DNA from: Proteobacteria bacterium UBA2996
GTDB taxonomy: Bacteria > Pseudomonadota > Gammaproteobacteria > Arenicellales > UBA868
Length of the DNA stretch: 5,646 nt
NCBI GenBank assembly: GCA_002346525.1
Contig: DDZY01000004.1
Coordinates: 10,192-15,837, forward strand
Direction: 5' to 3'
Shown here piece by piece: positions 1 to 5,104 of this stretch. The stretch's first letter is position 1, and each line of letters starts with the position of its first letter. The position numbers and the translations under genes are program-made. Below the pieces are notes generated by a model that was not told the origin of the DNA, searched no databases, and saw only the letters and a list, made by a program, of their open reading frames with translations.

Positions 1-1
1 G

Positions 2-238
2 GGCAATAGTCGGCGCAACCCTGAACTGCGTTTCACTGTATGGATAACCGCGCTCACGCGTGACCCACATATCGCTCTGGCGCATGAACTGGTGCATGTC
101 CTTCTGGACGATGGCGCTCATTCAGCATTACCAGACAACCTCATGCGGGCCGATACCGCCCCAAGCAATCTCCAACTGACTCCAGAGCAATGTACCGGAA
201 TGCGTGACAGCGCCCGGCAGAACGGACTGCTTCACTAG
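2..238 (+). CDS. C-terminal part of a metzincin-like zinc metalloprotease domain protein (5' end outside window)
   Basis: The frame is open from the window edge to a TAG at 236-238, giving the last 78 residues of a protein. Residues 28-32 read HELVH, a HExxH zinc-binding motif within a hydrophobic helix (IALAHELVHVLL). A further histidine at residue 40 could be the third zinc ligand, and the NLM at 46-48 resembles the Met-turn that follows the zinc site in metzincin-type proteases. The spacing from the second to the third histidine (8) is longer than the classic HExxHxxGxxH. The tail (LTPEQC, then MRDSARQNGLL) looks like a normal C-terminus. Function as a hydrolase is inferred from the motif; substrate and location are unknown because the N-terminus is missing. 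It converges on dsbB. Confidence 0.7.
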   Translation, partial: GNSRRNPELRFTVWITALTRDPHIALAHELVHVLLDDGAHSALPDNLMRADTAPSNLQLTPEQCTGMRDSARQNGLLH

Positions 239-265
239 GTCGCCCAGTCGTAGCTGGCGCGGGAA

Positions 266-279
266 CAATCCATGGATTG
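266..279. repeat. 14-base perfect palindrome between convergent genes
   Basis: CAATCCATGGATTG is its own reverse complement. It lies in the 58-base gap between the metalloprotease stop and the dsbB stop. As RNA it could fold into a 5-bp stem with a CAUG loop on either strand. On the + strand the next bases (ATCTTGTT) are only mildly T-rich, so a bidirectional terminator is possible but weak. It could equally be a protein-binding site or chance. Confidence 0.35.
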
Positions 280-296
280 ATCTTGTTGGCAGAAAG

Positions 297-794
297 TCAG
301 GATCGGTGCCGCGCGGCGGTCACCATCAGCGCGCTCAGTACCAGATACCAGAACAGCGTCCACCATGGCATTGAAAGACCGAGAAAGATCCACGAGACAT
401 CGGCACACTCCCCAGATCCCGCGAGCGCTTTTTGAAGCGCATCGGCTAAAGGCATGTTTGACAACATGAACTCAAGTCCGGGTCCGCATTCAGGTATCTG
501 ATCTGCGGGCAGGTTTTGCAGATAGATATGCCGGCCGGCAACGGCTGCTCCCAGAATTCCAGCGAGCGCTGCAAGCGCAGCATAAATCCTGCGCCCGTAA
601 CCGAACGGGTTATGTATTGCCCCGATGAGCGCGATAAGGCCAAGGAACATAAAGGCGATCCGTTGAAAAATACACAGCGGGCAGGGATCGAGAAATTCTC
701 GGTACTGCAGCCAGTAACCATATCCCAGCAGGCTCACACACGCGATGGAAGTGGCAATGCCTGCCAAACGAAAGAGTGAAGACCTTGACGTCAT
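297..794 (-). CDS. dsbB: DsbB, quinone-reducing disulfide bond formation protein
   Basis: This inner-membrane protein reoxidises the periplasmic thiol oxidase DsbA and passes the electrons to quinone. At 165 residues it is close to the usual length for the family (about 165-180). Four membrane segments can be read at roughly 9-28, 45-61, 69-87 and 141-160. The first periplasmic loop holds the redox pair C38-P-L-C41, followed by FQR with R45, matching the arginine that contacts quinone in the E. coli protein. The second loop holds the other pair, C103 and C130. All four catalytic cysteines are present, so the enzyme should be active. The ATG at 794 places the first membrane helix correctly; no good Shine-Dalgarno site precedes it. 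No dsbA is in the window. The gene lies 120 bases downstream of the small lipoprotein gene on the same strand, so it may have its own promoter. Confidence 0.95.
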   Translation of the reverse strand: MTSRSSLFRLAGIATSIACVSLLGYGYWLQYREFLDPCPLCIFQRIAFMFLGLIALIGAIHNPFGYGRRIYAALAALAGILGAAVAGRHIYLQNLPADQIPECGPGLEFMLSNMPLADALQKALAGSGECADVSWIFLGLSMPWWTLFWYLVLSALMVTAARHRS

Positions 795-914
795 CTTGGA
801 ACTGTCAGCAACACACGATTAAGTTTCGGTCATTCGAACGCAAGACGTACAGTCCCCCTTGAGAGGGATCAAAGGGAAGCCGGATACTTGCGAAGCGGCC
901 GACTTCGGGGCGCG

Positions 915-1073
915 TTACTTGCCATCAGCACACACCCAGCCGGGCGGGCGCTTTACCCCGTGACAATAAACATAGTCGCCGCTGGGTTGCTGCGCGAGGG
1001 TTTGACAACCGGTGAGTGCGAAAGCAACAAGAACCAGAAGTGCGACGTTGGTTATCCCGCGGGTGATTTTCAT
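915..1073 (-). CDS. very small predicted lipoprotein (52 aa), unrecognised
   Basis: With the ATG at 1073 the product begins MKITRG, runs through a hydrophobic stretch at 9-20 and meets a clear lipobox L20-T21-G22-C23. This predicts cleavage by signal peptidase II and lipidation of C23. The mature chain is only 30 residues, starting CQTLAQQ, with two more cysteines (C37 and C48) enclosing a short loop with a PPGW turn; these could form a disulfide. The frame is open upstream to a TTG at 1151, but that start would add 26 hydrophilic residues before the signal peptide and has no ribosome site, so I prefer 1073. It follows the 82-codon gene by 13 bases on the same strand and is probably co-transcribed with it. 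The family is not recognised; a small entericidin-like or outer-membrane lipoprotein role is only a guess. Confidence 0.65.
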   Translation of the reverse strand: MKITRGITNVALLVLVAFALTGCQTLAQQPSGDYVYCHGVKRPPGWVCADGK

Positions 1074-1086
1074 ATCAGCGTTTTCA

Positions 1087-1335
1087 TCAGCATGTCCATC
1101 CGGCAGATTGGGGATTGGGGTTTCCGGGGAAATAGACGGCACCGCTTTCAATGGGAACCGTAGCGCTAAATTGACCTAAGAATACTCCCATCAATAGTTT
1201 CATACCAAGGAACGATAAAAGTTTAATCACTGGGGTTTGGCTCAAGAATGAAGTTTTGTTCACGTCACCGGTGTTGATGTCCTTGTGATGGCCCCGGGCG
1301 GTGTATCGCTTTGAGAATTCGATCGTTAGTGGCAT
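1087..1335 (-). CDS. hypothetical protein, 82 aa, unrecognised
   Basis: I do not recognise this protein. Its N-terminal 30 residues are polar and basic (MPLTIEFSKRYTARGHHKDI). Residues about 36-56 form a hydrophobic stretch (VIKLLSFLGMKLLMGVFLGQF) interrupted by one lysine, which could be a single membrane helix or an amphipathic helix. The last 25 residues are rich in glycine, proline and asparagine and end in WTC. Support for a real gene is the strong ribosome site just before the ATG and the tight 13-base spacing to the lipoprotein gene on the same strand. Its central part is visibly more AT-rich than the flanking genes. There is no signal peptide, and no domain or known motif. It could be a genuine small membrane protein or a chance frame with a good start site. 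Confidence 0.45.
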   Translation of the reverse strand: MPLTIEFSKRYTARGHHKDINTGDVNKTSFLSQTPVIKLLSFLGMKLLMGVFLGQFSATVPIESGAVYFPGNPNPQSAGWTC

Positions 1336-1339
1336 GATG

Positions 1340-1346
1340 CTTCCTT
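1340..1346 (-). promoter_or_regulatory. Shine-Dalgarno site for the 82-codon gene
   Basis: On the - strand the sequence is AAGGAAG, followed by four bases (CATC) and the ATG. It is one of the better ribosome sites in the window and is the main argument that this unrecognised frame is translated and starts at 1335. Confidence 0.55.
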
Positions 1347-1375
1347 ATCCTAGAAGACTATGGGCAAACCCTCCC

Positions 1376-1403
1376 GGTCCGAAGTGTGGCTGGGCTTTGG
1401 ACC
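1376..1403. repeat. inverted repeat / hairpin in the divergent spacer
   Basis: GGTCCGAAG (1376-1384) pairs with CTTTGGACC (1395-1403) over nine positions with one G-U pair and a 10-base loop. It lies in the 105-base spacer between the divergent genes starting at 1335 (-) and 1441 (+). No T-run follows on either strand, so it does not look like a terminator. An operator shared by the divergent promoters, or a 5' untranslated hairpin of the + strand gene, are the possible readings. Confidence 0.4.
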
Positions 1404-1440
1404 AATCTGACGACGTAGTACGACCTGAGTAAAAGACATT

Positions 1441-1761
1441 ATGCGGATATTCAGACAACCTTGCGCGTTGGGGCTTGTCCTCCTGCTGTATGGGGGTCTC
1501 GCGTGGGGCTTACCTGAATGCAAGGTGCCTCAGGGCCTCGATGCTGATGACGAAGCAAACTACTGCATGATCGATACTTTCCGCAACGCCTGCCTGATGC
1601 GCAAGGGATATGACTTGAGCAAAAAAAACTGGACGGTGATGGTGTCAGACTATGGAGACTGCACGATCAGAGGCTGTGAGCAGTTTCTGAAAGAGACCGG
1701 CAACCTGTCCGAAGCGCTGTTTGAGAAAGCCTGTAATTTTGTCCAGTTCGACCGGCGCTGA
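1441..1761 (+). CDS. small secreted protein with six cysteines, unrecognised
   Basis: The 106-residue product starts with a Sec signal peptide: basic start (MRIFRQ), hydrophobic core at 9-20 and a probable signal peptidase I site after LAWG, leaving a mature protein from L24. The mature chain of about 83 residues has six cysteines (C27, C42, C51, C74, C79, C98), an even number consistent with three disulfides formed in the periplasm. The rest is charged and probably mostly helical. I do not recognise the family. The ATG is preceded by only a weak ribosome site (GAG about 12 bases upstream). It is divergent from the 82-codon/lipoprotein pair and convergent with the SDR gene. A periplasmic role is inferred from the signal peptide alone; dependence on the DsbA/DsbB system is an inference from the cysteine pattern. 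Confidence 0.75.
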   Translation: MRIFRQPCALGLVLLLYGGLAWGLPECKVPQGLDADDEANYCMIDTFRNACLMRKGYDLSKKNWTVMVSDYGDCTIRGCEQFLKETGNLSEALFEKACNFVQFDRR

Positions 1762-1782
1762 GGATCGTAATCCCGTTGAGAA

Positions 1783-2541
1783 TCAACTGCGCAAATAAGA
1801 AGCGCCGTTGACGTCGATGACCGTACCGGTCGAGAACTCGGCGCCGGCAGATGCGAGAAACAAAACCGCGTGGGCCACTTCTTCGGGTTTTGCCACTCGC
1901 CCCAATGGGCTCTGGTTGCGCACGGCATCGCCCCCAGGTCCGTCAAGGACTGCGCTCGCCATGTCGGTCTCTACAAACCCCGGCGCCACCGCCCCGACAA
2001 AAATACCCAGCGGGGCGAGTTGCTGGGCAAGTGATTGGGTGAGTGCGTTAAGGCCAGCCTTACTGGCGCCATAGGCAGGACAGCGTGGTTCCCCGCGAAA
2101 GGCACCGCGCGAACTGACGTTCACGATTCGGCCGCCGCCGGATGCGCGCATATGCTTTACCGCGTGCCAGCAGAGGTTCGCCGGCCCCGCAAGATTGACC
2201 GCGAGTGTGCGCTGCCAATGTTGTTGCCAGTCCTCGTAGGACACCTCGTCTACCGGATGTGCCTCGAAGATACCGGCGTTGTTTACTAGGATATCGATAC
2301 CCCCCAGTTCAGAAATGGCTTCAGCGACGAGTCTTTGGACTGCGTTGGGGTCCGCGACATCACCGGCACAGAGGGTATGACCCGTCCCGGGCAGTTCGGC
2401 AAGGGTGGCTTGCGCCGCCTTGAGGTTGGATTGGTAATGCACTGCCACCTGCGCGCCAGCGCCAGCGAACTGAAGCGCGATGGCACGGCCGATCCCCCGG
2501 GACGCACCCGTGACCAGGACTTTCTTCTCATCAAAACGCAT
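1783..2541 (-). CDS. short-chain dehydrogenase/reductase (SDR family, FabG-like)
   Basis: This is a 252-residue classical SDR, the usual length for the family. The Rossmann cofactor motif TGASRGIG is at 11-18; the arginine within it and the lack of an acidic residue after the second strand (VAVHYQSN) suggest NADP(H). NNAG is at 87-90. The catalytic tetrad is N116, S144, Y157 and K161 (YGASK), followed by the PG motif at 187-188 with T192. All key residues are present, so it should be an active oxidoreductase. It resembles 3-oxoacyl-ACP reductases, but many SDRs of other specificity share these features, so no symbol is given. The frame stays open upstream into the transporter gene; the ATG at 2541 is chosen because it places the Rossmann motif at the usual distance from the N-terminus. 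No Shine-Dalgarno site is visible, and the start lies 22 bases after the transporter stop, so translation may be coupled. Confidence 0.92.
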   Translation of the reverse strand: MRFDEKKVLVTGASRGIGRAIALQFAGAGAQVAVHYQSNLKAAQATLAELPGTGHTLCAGDVADPNAVQRLVAEAISELGGIDILVNNAGIFEAHPVDEVSYEDWQQHWQRTLAVNLAGPANLCWHAVKHMRASGGGRIVNVSSRGAFRGEPRCPAYGASKAGLNALTQSLAQQLAPLGIFVGAVAPGFVETDMASAVLDGPGGDAVRNQSPLGRVAKPEEVAHAVLFLASAGAEFSTGTVIDVNGASYLRS

Positions 2542-2563
2542 TGGTGAAGGGTAGCTTAGATCA

Positions 2564-3439
2564 TTATTCAGAAGAAGAGAGCCCGCGCGTCTTTTGTGCA
2601 GTGAGCCATCCGCCTGCGATGATGGCGATGACGCCGAGGGTGGCAAGACCGTCCAGTGTGTCACCCCAGAAGACGTAACCGAGAATGACGGCGAACGGGA
2701 TGGCCGTGAAGAAAAAGGGTGCGATAAAGGTAATTTCCCCAAGGCGAACGGCCATAATCATCAGCGGGAAGGCGGCACTCACCAGCAGGGCAGAGACCAG
2801 CATGCCTCCCGCCATCTTCCAGCCGAAAGACTGCCACTCAAAGACGCTGACGATTCCGGCGCCGACGGCAACGACCAGCACGGTAATGAAGGCAATTTGC
2901 AGGGGGTGAGCGGAAGGCTCAATAAAGCGGGTTGAGATCTCCCGCAAGGCACTCGCTGCTGCCGTTGCGACCGGCAGCAGCAGCAACAGGCTCCACTCCG
3001 TTCCCCACGGACGAGTAACGCACAGGACCCCGATAAACCCGATCAGTACCGATACCCAGCGCCACAACGAGTTGGCTTCGCGCAGAATGACAATGCCGAG
3101 CAGCGTTACCATGATGGGTGAGGTCCAGGCGAGTGCGGCGGCGGTAGGCAGCGCGATGAACTGCAGCCCGAAAAGCCACAGGCTGGTGGACAGCAATTCG
3201 CAGCCGCCCCGTACGAGCGGCCAGGGTTGTCTGAGACTCGGCATGGGGATGCGCTGATTGTTGAGCACCAGGGCGACGCCCAGGATCAGCAGAATCACCA
3301 GCGCCCGCACAAAGATGAACTGTGACGGTTTGATCTCCTCGAGCAGTCCCTTGACCAGCGCATCGCTGGCAGTAATCGCGGCCATGGCGAGTACCACGGC
3401 ACCTGCTGCTCGGGCATTGTGTCGAGTCGGTGTCACCAT
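2564..3439 (-). CDS. EamA/DMT-family transporter (10 membrane helices)
   Basis: The 291-residue protein has ten hydrophobic segments, at about 11-30, 40-60, 74-94, 97-119, 125-142, 149-166, 180-200, 209-230, 237-258 and 264-281, in two five-helix halves as expected of the drug/metabolite transporter superfamily. Helix 4 and helix 9 carry the family's typical pattern: alanine-rich before TSPIMVTLLG in the first half, and IAPFFFTAIPFAVILGYVFWGD in the second. It acts in the inner membrane, and most members export small metabolites or amino acids; the substrate cannot be read from sequence. The ATG at 3439 is preceded by a plausible ribosome site (AGAGTAGG, - strand, 3448-3455). It is the first gene of a probable two-gene unit with the SDR gene. 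Confidence 0.92.
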   Translation of the reverse strand: MVTPTRHNARAAGAVVLAMAAITASDALVKGLLEEIKPSQFIFVRALVILLILGVALVLNNQRIPMPSLRQPWPLVRGGCELLSTSLWLFGLQFIALPTAAALAWTSPIMVTLLGIVILREANSLWRWVSVLIGFIGVLCVTRPWGTEWSLLLLLPVATAAASALREISTRFIEPSAHPLQIAFITVLVVAVGAGIVSVFEWQSFGWKMAGGMLVSALLVSAAFPLMIMAVRLGEITFIAPFFFTAIPFAVILGYVFWGDTLDGLATLGVIAIIAGGWLTAQKTRGLSSSE

Positions 3440-3487
3440 GATGGCGGCCTACTCTAAGGGCGGATGGGGTCCTGCGGCTACCTGACC

Positions 3488-3529
3488 CGGGCATGCCTGC
3501 GCATAATGGCGAACCTCTCCCCATGCCCG
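3488..3529. repeat. 8-base inverted repeat in the divergent spacer
   Basis: CGGGCATG (3488-3495) and CATGCCCG (3522-3529) are exact reverse complements separated by 26 bases. They lie between the divergent transporter and DUF3144 genes. The left arm is itself part of a GGCATGCC palindrome, and the right arm sits just upstream of the best -10-like box for the + strand. A two-site operator is possible; the arms are far apart for a simple hairpin. Confidence 0.35.
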
Positions 3530-3535
3530 TAAAAT
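3507..3535 (+). promoter_or_regulatory. possible sigma-70 promoter for the DUF3144 gene
   Basis: TAAAAT at 3530-3535 matches five of six -10 positions. A weak -35-like TGGCGA lies 17 bases upstream at 3507-3512. Transcription would begin about 30 bases before the ATG at 3574. The -35 match is poor (3 of 6), so this is tentative. Confidence 0.25.
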
Positions 3536-3560
3536 GGTCGGCAGCCAATGCGATGACTAC

Positions 3561-3565
3561 GGGAG
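3561..3565 (+). promoter_or_regulatory. Shine-Dalgarno site upstream of the interrupted DUF3144 start
   Basis: GGGAG sits 8 bases before the ATG at 3574. It marks that ATG, not the GTG at 3637, as the best-supported translation start of the DUF3144 frame, although an amber codon follows after 17 sense codons. Confidence 0.6.
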
Positions 3566-3573
3566 ACAAAGAC

Positions 3574-3627
3574 ATGAGCGATGACGTGTCGACAGAAGAA
3601 TTAACTGACGAGGAACTGGATGCCTAG
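3574..3627 (+). other. leader part of the DUF3144 frame, ended by an in-frame amber codon
   Basis: From the ATG at 3574, with a good ribosome site, 17 codons encode the acidic stretch MSDDVSTEELTDEELDA, and then TAG at 3625-3627 stops the frame. The same frame continues without another stop into the DUF3144 protein. Joined, the two would give a 112-codon reading with one stop and the residues LREVADKFIDLANQQ directly after it, which looks like a natural N-terminus for the family. This leader is therefore most simply the original 5' end of the gene cut off by a nonsense change or a sequencing error. Alternatively it is a short upstream frame that passes ribosomes to the GTG nine bases after the amber. 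Confidence 0.55.
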
Positions 3628-3636
3628 CTTCGTGAG

Positions 3637-3912
3637 GTGGCAGACAAGTTTATTGACCTGGCCAATCAGCAGGCTCAGCGGTTTCATAAGGAAAATGTCA
3701 GTCAGGGCATGATGTACGGTACTGCGCGCTTCAATGCCTTCGTCGTGGCGTCCCACGCCGATGATGTGCTTGCCTACGATGAGGATCGGGACCGCGCCAT
3801 CGAGTACTTTGTGGGGCAGTACCGCGAAATGCTGATCAGTAATCTGGATGATTATCGCGGCAGCTTTGAGGATCTCAAGTACGCCCATCTGATGAGCCGC
3901 CGGCCGAACTGA
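3637..3912 (+). CDS. DUF3144 family protein, starting at GTG after an in-frame amber
   Basis: The 91-residue product begins (M)ADKFIDLANQQ and contains the features I associate with DUF3144: the FIDLANxQ start (residues 5-12), the core TARFNAFVVAS (29-39), an acidic stretch DEDRDRAIEYF, and the helix that ends with NLDDY. It has no signal peptide or membrane segment, so it is probably a cytoplasmic, mainly helical protein; the family has no known function. The GTG at 3637 is the only start codon between the amber and the conserved core, and it has no proper Shine-Dalgarno site. Family members usually have around ten residues before FIDLAN, and this start leaves four. Expression may rely on reinitiation after the amber, on suppression, or be lost. 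The gene is divergent from the transporter. Confidence 0.75.
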   Translation: MADKFIDLANQQAQRFHKENVSQGMMYGTARFNAFVVASHADDVLAYDEDRDRAIEYFVGQYREMLISNLDDYRGSFEDLKYAHLMSRRPN

Positions 3913-3990
3913 CCTTGCCTGTGTCTTGACGACAGCCCTTTCACGGACTGGGGATCAGAATAAACTCGTAACCCCAATCTGGAGAACGTC

Positions 3991-4422
3991 ATGTTAAAGA
4001 AACTGATTCGCGCATTGGGACTGGTGTTGGTGCTGTCGCCGGTTGCCGTGGTGTCGGCAGATAGCCCGGCCAGCGCGGATGCCGACTTGATGCAGGGTGT
4101 CATTAGCCGTCAGCTGGATGCGTTTGCCCGCGGCGACGCCACCACCGCTTTCGCTCAGGCGTCGCCGGTGATTCAGGCCAAGTTCGCGAACGAAGAAATT
4201 TTCATGGCGATGGTTCGCCAGGGATACGGCGTACTGATTCAGCCCCAGCGGGTCGATTTTCTGGGTCCCAAGGAAACGTCGAACGGGCCCGTTTTTGGTG
4301 TGCAGGTTTATGCCCGGGACGGCAGTTCGTGGATCGCGGCCTATCAGATGGTGCGTGACCAGGCCCAGAACTGGCGGATCAACGGTTGTCAGTTAATGCG
4401 CGTTGCGGGACAGCCAATCTAG
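3991..4422 (+). CDS. exported DUF4864 domain protein
   Basis: The 143-residue protein begins with a Sec signal peptide: MLKK, hydrophobic core 9-21, cleavage after VSA at residue 23. The mature part follows the DUF4864 pattern: VISRQLDAFARGD (37-49), AFAQASPVIQAKF (53-65), FMAMVRQGY (71-79) and the C-terminal AAYQMVRDQAQNWRINGCQLMR. The function is unknown; the fold is expected to resemble the small alpha+beta barrel of the NTF2-like group, which is an inference. It has one cysteine, C133. The ATG has a good ribosome site, GGAGA at 3981-3985. The gene converges on the CPXCG gene with three bases between the stops, so there is no room for a separate terminator before the opposing gene. Confidence 0.88.
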   Translation: MLKKLIRALGLVLVLSPVAVVSADSPASADADLMQGVISRQLDAFARGDATTAFAQASPVIQAKFANEEIFMAMVRQGYGVLIQPQRVDFLGPKETSNGPVFGVQVYARDGSSWIAAYQMVRDQAQNWRINGCQLMRVAGQPI

Positions 4423-4425
4423 GGC

Positions 4426-4617
4426 TCAATCGTTCTCGCGCCGGGTGTGTACTGAGCAGGGCGCTTCCGGGCCGTTGTCGAGGACAGTAAACACAATCGG
4501 CTGACAGCAGACTTCACAATCCTCGACGTATTGCGCTTCATGCTCGCTGGGATCCACCAGCGCGGTAAATGCCTCACCGCAGTAGGGGCACGCAACCAGA
4601 TGTTCCTCGAGGTTCAT
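4426..4617 (-). CDS. CPXCG-motif cysteine-rich zinc-ribbon protein
   Basis: This 63-residue protein has C10-P-Y-C13-G, the signature of the CPXCG family, then C34-E-V-C37-C38-Q-P, which together give a four-cysteine zinc-ribbon site. The aromatic/acidic spacer and the IVFTVLD strand after the second knuckle fit the family. A further C54 lies in the tail. It is presumably a cytoplasmic zinc-binding protein of unknown role; full-length members are about this size. The ATG at 4617 is the only reasonable start. It has no ribosome site; instead the start abuts an 18-base dyad (4618-4635) that would place a hairpin where ribosomes bind. Confidence 0.92.
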   Translation of the reverse strand: MNLEEHLVACPYCGEAFTALVDPSEHEAQYVEDCEVCCQPIVFTVLDNGPEAPCSVHTRREND

Positions 4618-4635
4618 GGGCAGGATATTCTGCCC
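4618..4635. repeat. 18-base dyad abutting the CPXCG start codon
   Basis: GGGCAG (4618-4623) and CTGCCC (4630-4635) are perfect inverted repeats around GATATT, whose centre ATAT is also symmetric, so 16 of 18 bases obey the dyad. In the - strand transcript the 3' arm ends directly at the AUG, where the Shine-Dalgarno site should be. It may be a regulator's operator or an RNA hairpin limiting translation. Confidence 0.45.
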
Positions 4636-4685
4636 GATTTAGCGCAAAATAAAAGATAGACAAAGGTGGTCACGGATGTGTTCTG

Positions 4686-4708
4686 GCAACGCCGATGTTG
4701 CGTATGCT
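4686..4708 (+). promoter_or_regulatory. possible phhB promoter with a small operator-like dyad
   Basis: GCAAC (4686-4690) and GTTGC (4697-4701) form a 5-base inverted repeat with a 6-base spacer, directly upstream of a weak -10-like TATGCT at 4703-4708. No good -35 box is visible. The placement would suit an operator for the regulator encoded after phhB, but arms this short can occur by chance. Confidence 0.2.
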
Positions 4709-4745
4709 CGGGCACTGTGGTGTCTCAATGCCAAGGAGAATATAA

Positions 4746-5090
4746 ATGGACTACACCGAGATGGCTTGCGAAGCCTGCCGGGCCGGCGCGCCGCCGGCGA
4801 GCGATAGCGAACTCGAGAATTTCCTCCAGCAAAGCCCTGACTGGCAACGGCTGGTGATCGACGATGAGCCGAGGCTGCGGCGGGTCTACCCCTTCAGCAA
4901 CTTCGCCTTAGCACTCGCCTTTACCAACGCCGTCGGCGAGATGGCCGAAGCTGAAGGGCATCACCCGGCGCTGCTGACCGAGTGGGGCAGGGTGACGGTT
5001 GACTGGTGGACACACAAGATCCGCGACATCCACCTCAATGACCTGATTCTCGCTGCCCGCAGCGATGCGCTTTATCAGGCAAAAGCGTAA
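4746..5090 (+). CDS. phhB: 4a-hydroxytetrahydrobiopterin dehydratase (pterin-4a-carbinolamine dehydratase)
   Basis: The enzyme dehydrates 4a-hydroxytetrahydrobiopterin so that the pterin cofactor of phenylalanine hydroxylase can be recycled; it acts in the cytoplasm. The 114-residue length is normal. The family signature is complete: E68, then H72-H73-P74, W80, H90 in DWWTHKI, and D99 in LNDLILAA. H72, H73 and H90 are the expected catalytic histidines. The N-terminal CEAC (8-11) followed by RAGAPP is common in bacterial members. The ATG is preceded by AAGGAG at 4733-4738 with ideal spacing, which fixes the start. No phenylalanine hydroxylase gene is in the window, so a role outside phenylalanine breakdown, for instance pterin salvage, cannot be excluded. 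The WYL-type regulator gene follows after 14 bases on the same strand, and the two are probably co-transcribed. Confidence 0.95.
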   Translation: MDYTEMACEACRAGAPPASDSELENFLQQSPDWQRLVIDDEPRLRRVYPFSNFALALAFTNAVGEMAEAEGHHPALLTEWGRVTVDWWTHKIRDIHLNDLILAARSDALYQAKA

Positions 5091-5104
5091 AACGGACGAC
5101 TGCC

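Noticed and set aside
856..907. Two small hairpins between the lipoprotein and dsbB genes (856-876 and 891-907)
   Set aside because: One is a bulged stem and the other a 5-bp stem with a 7-base loop; neither is followed by a T-run on the - strand, so I do not call a terminator.
1074..1151. TTG-initiated extension of the small lipoprotein
   Set aside because: It would put 26 polar residues before the signal peptide, overlaps the upstream gene and has no ribosome site.
1775..1787. GTTGA-GAA-TCAAC hairpin between the convergent secreted-protein and SDR genes
   Set aside because: Only five base pairs, overlapping the SDR stop codon and without a T-run; too weak to call a terminator.
2542..2742. 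67-codon N-terminal extension of the SDR frame
   Set aside because: It overlaps the 3' end of the transporter gene, is rich in Ser/Pro, and would put the Rossmann motif far from the N-terminus. The ATG at 2541 fits the family.
2919..3575. Long open frame on the - strand (218 codons) overlapping the transporter
   Set aside because: It is the transporter gene read in another frame; the product is low-complexity and rich in Arg, Gly and His, while the transporter frame has ten clean membrane helices.
3620..3712. Short frame from an ATG at 3620 with GAGGA five bases upstream
   Set aside because: It encodes about 30 codons in a different frame from DUF3144, shows no motif and overlaps conserved coding sequence. 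The ribosome-like site falls inside codons for Glu-Glu and is probably coincidental.
4683..4702. Sigma-54-like promoter (TGGCA ... TTGC) upstream of phhB
   Set aside because: The GG and GC elements are about 15 bases apart instead of the required 12, so it does not fit.
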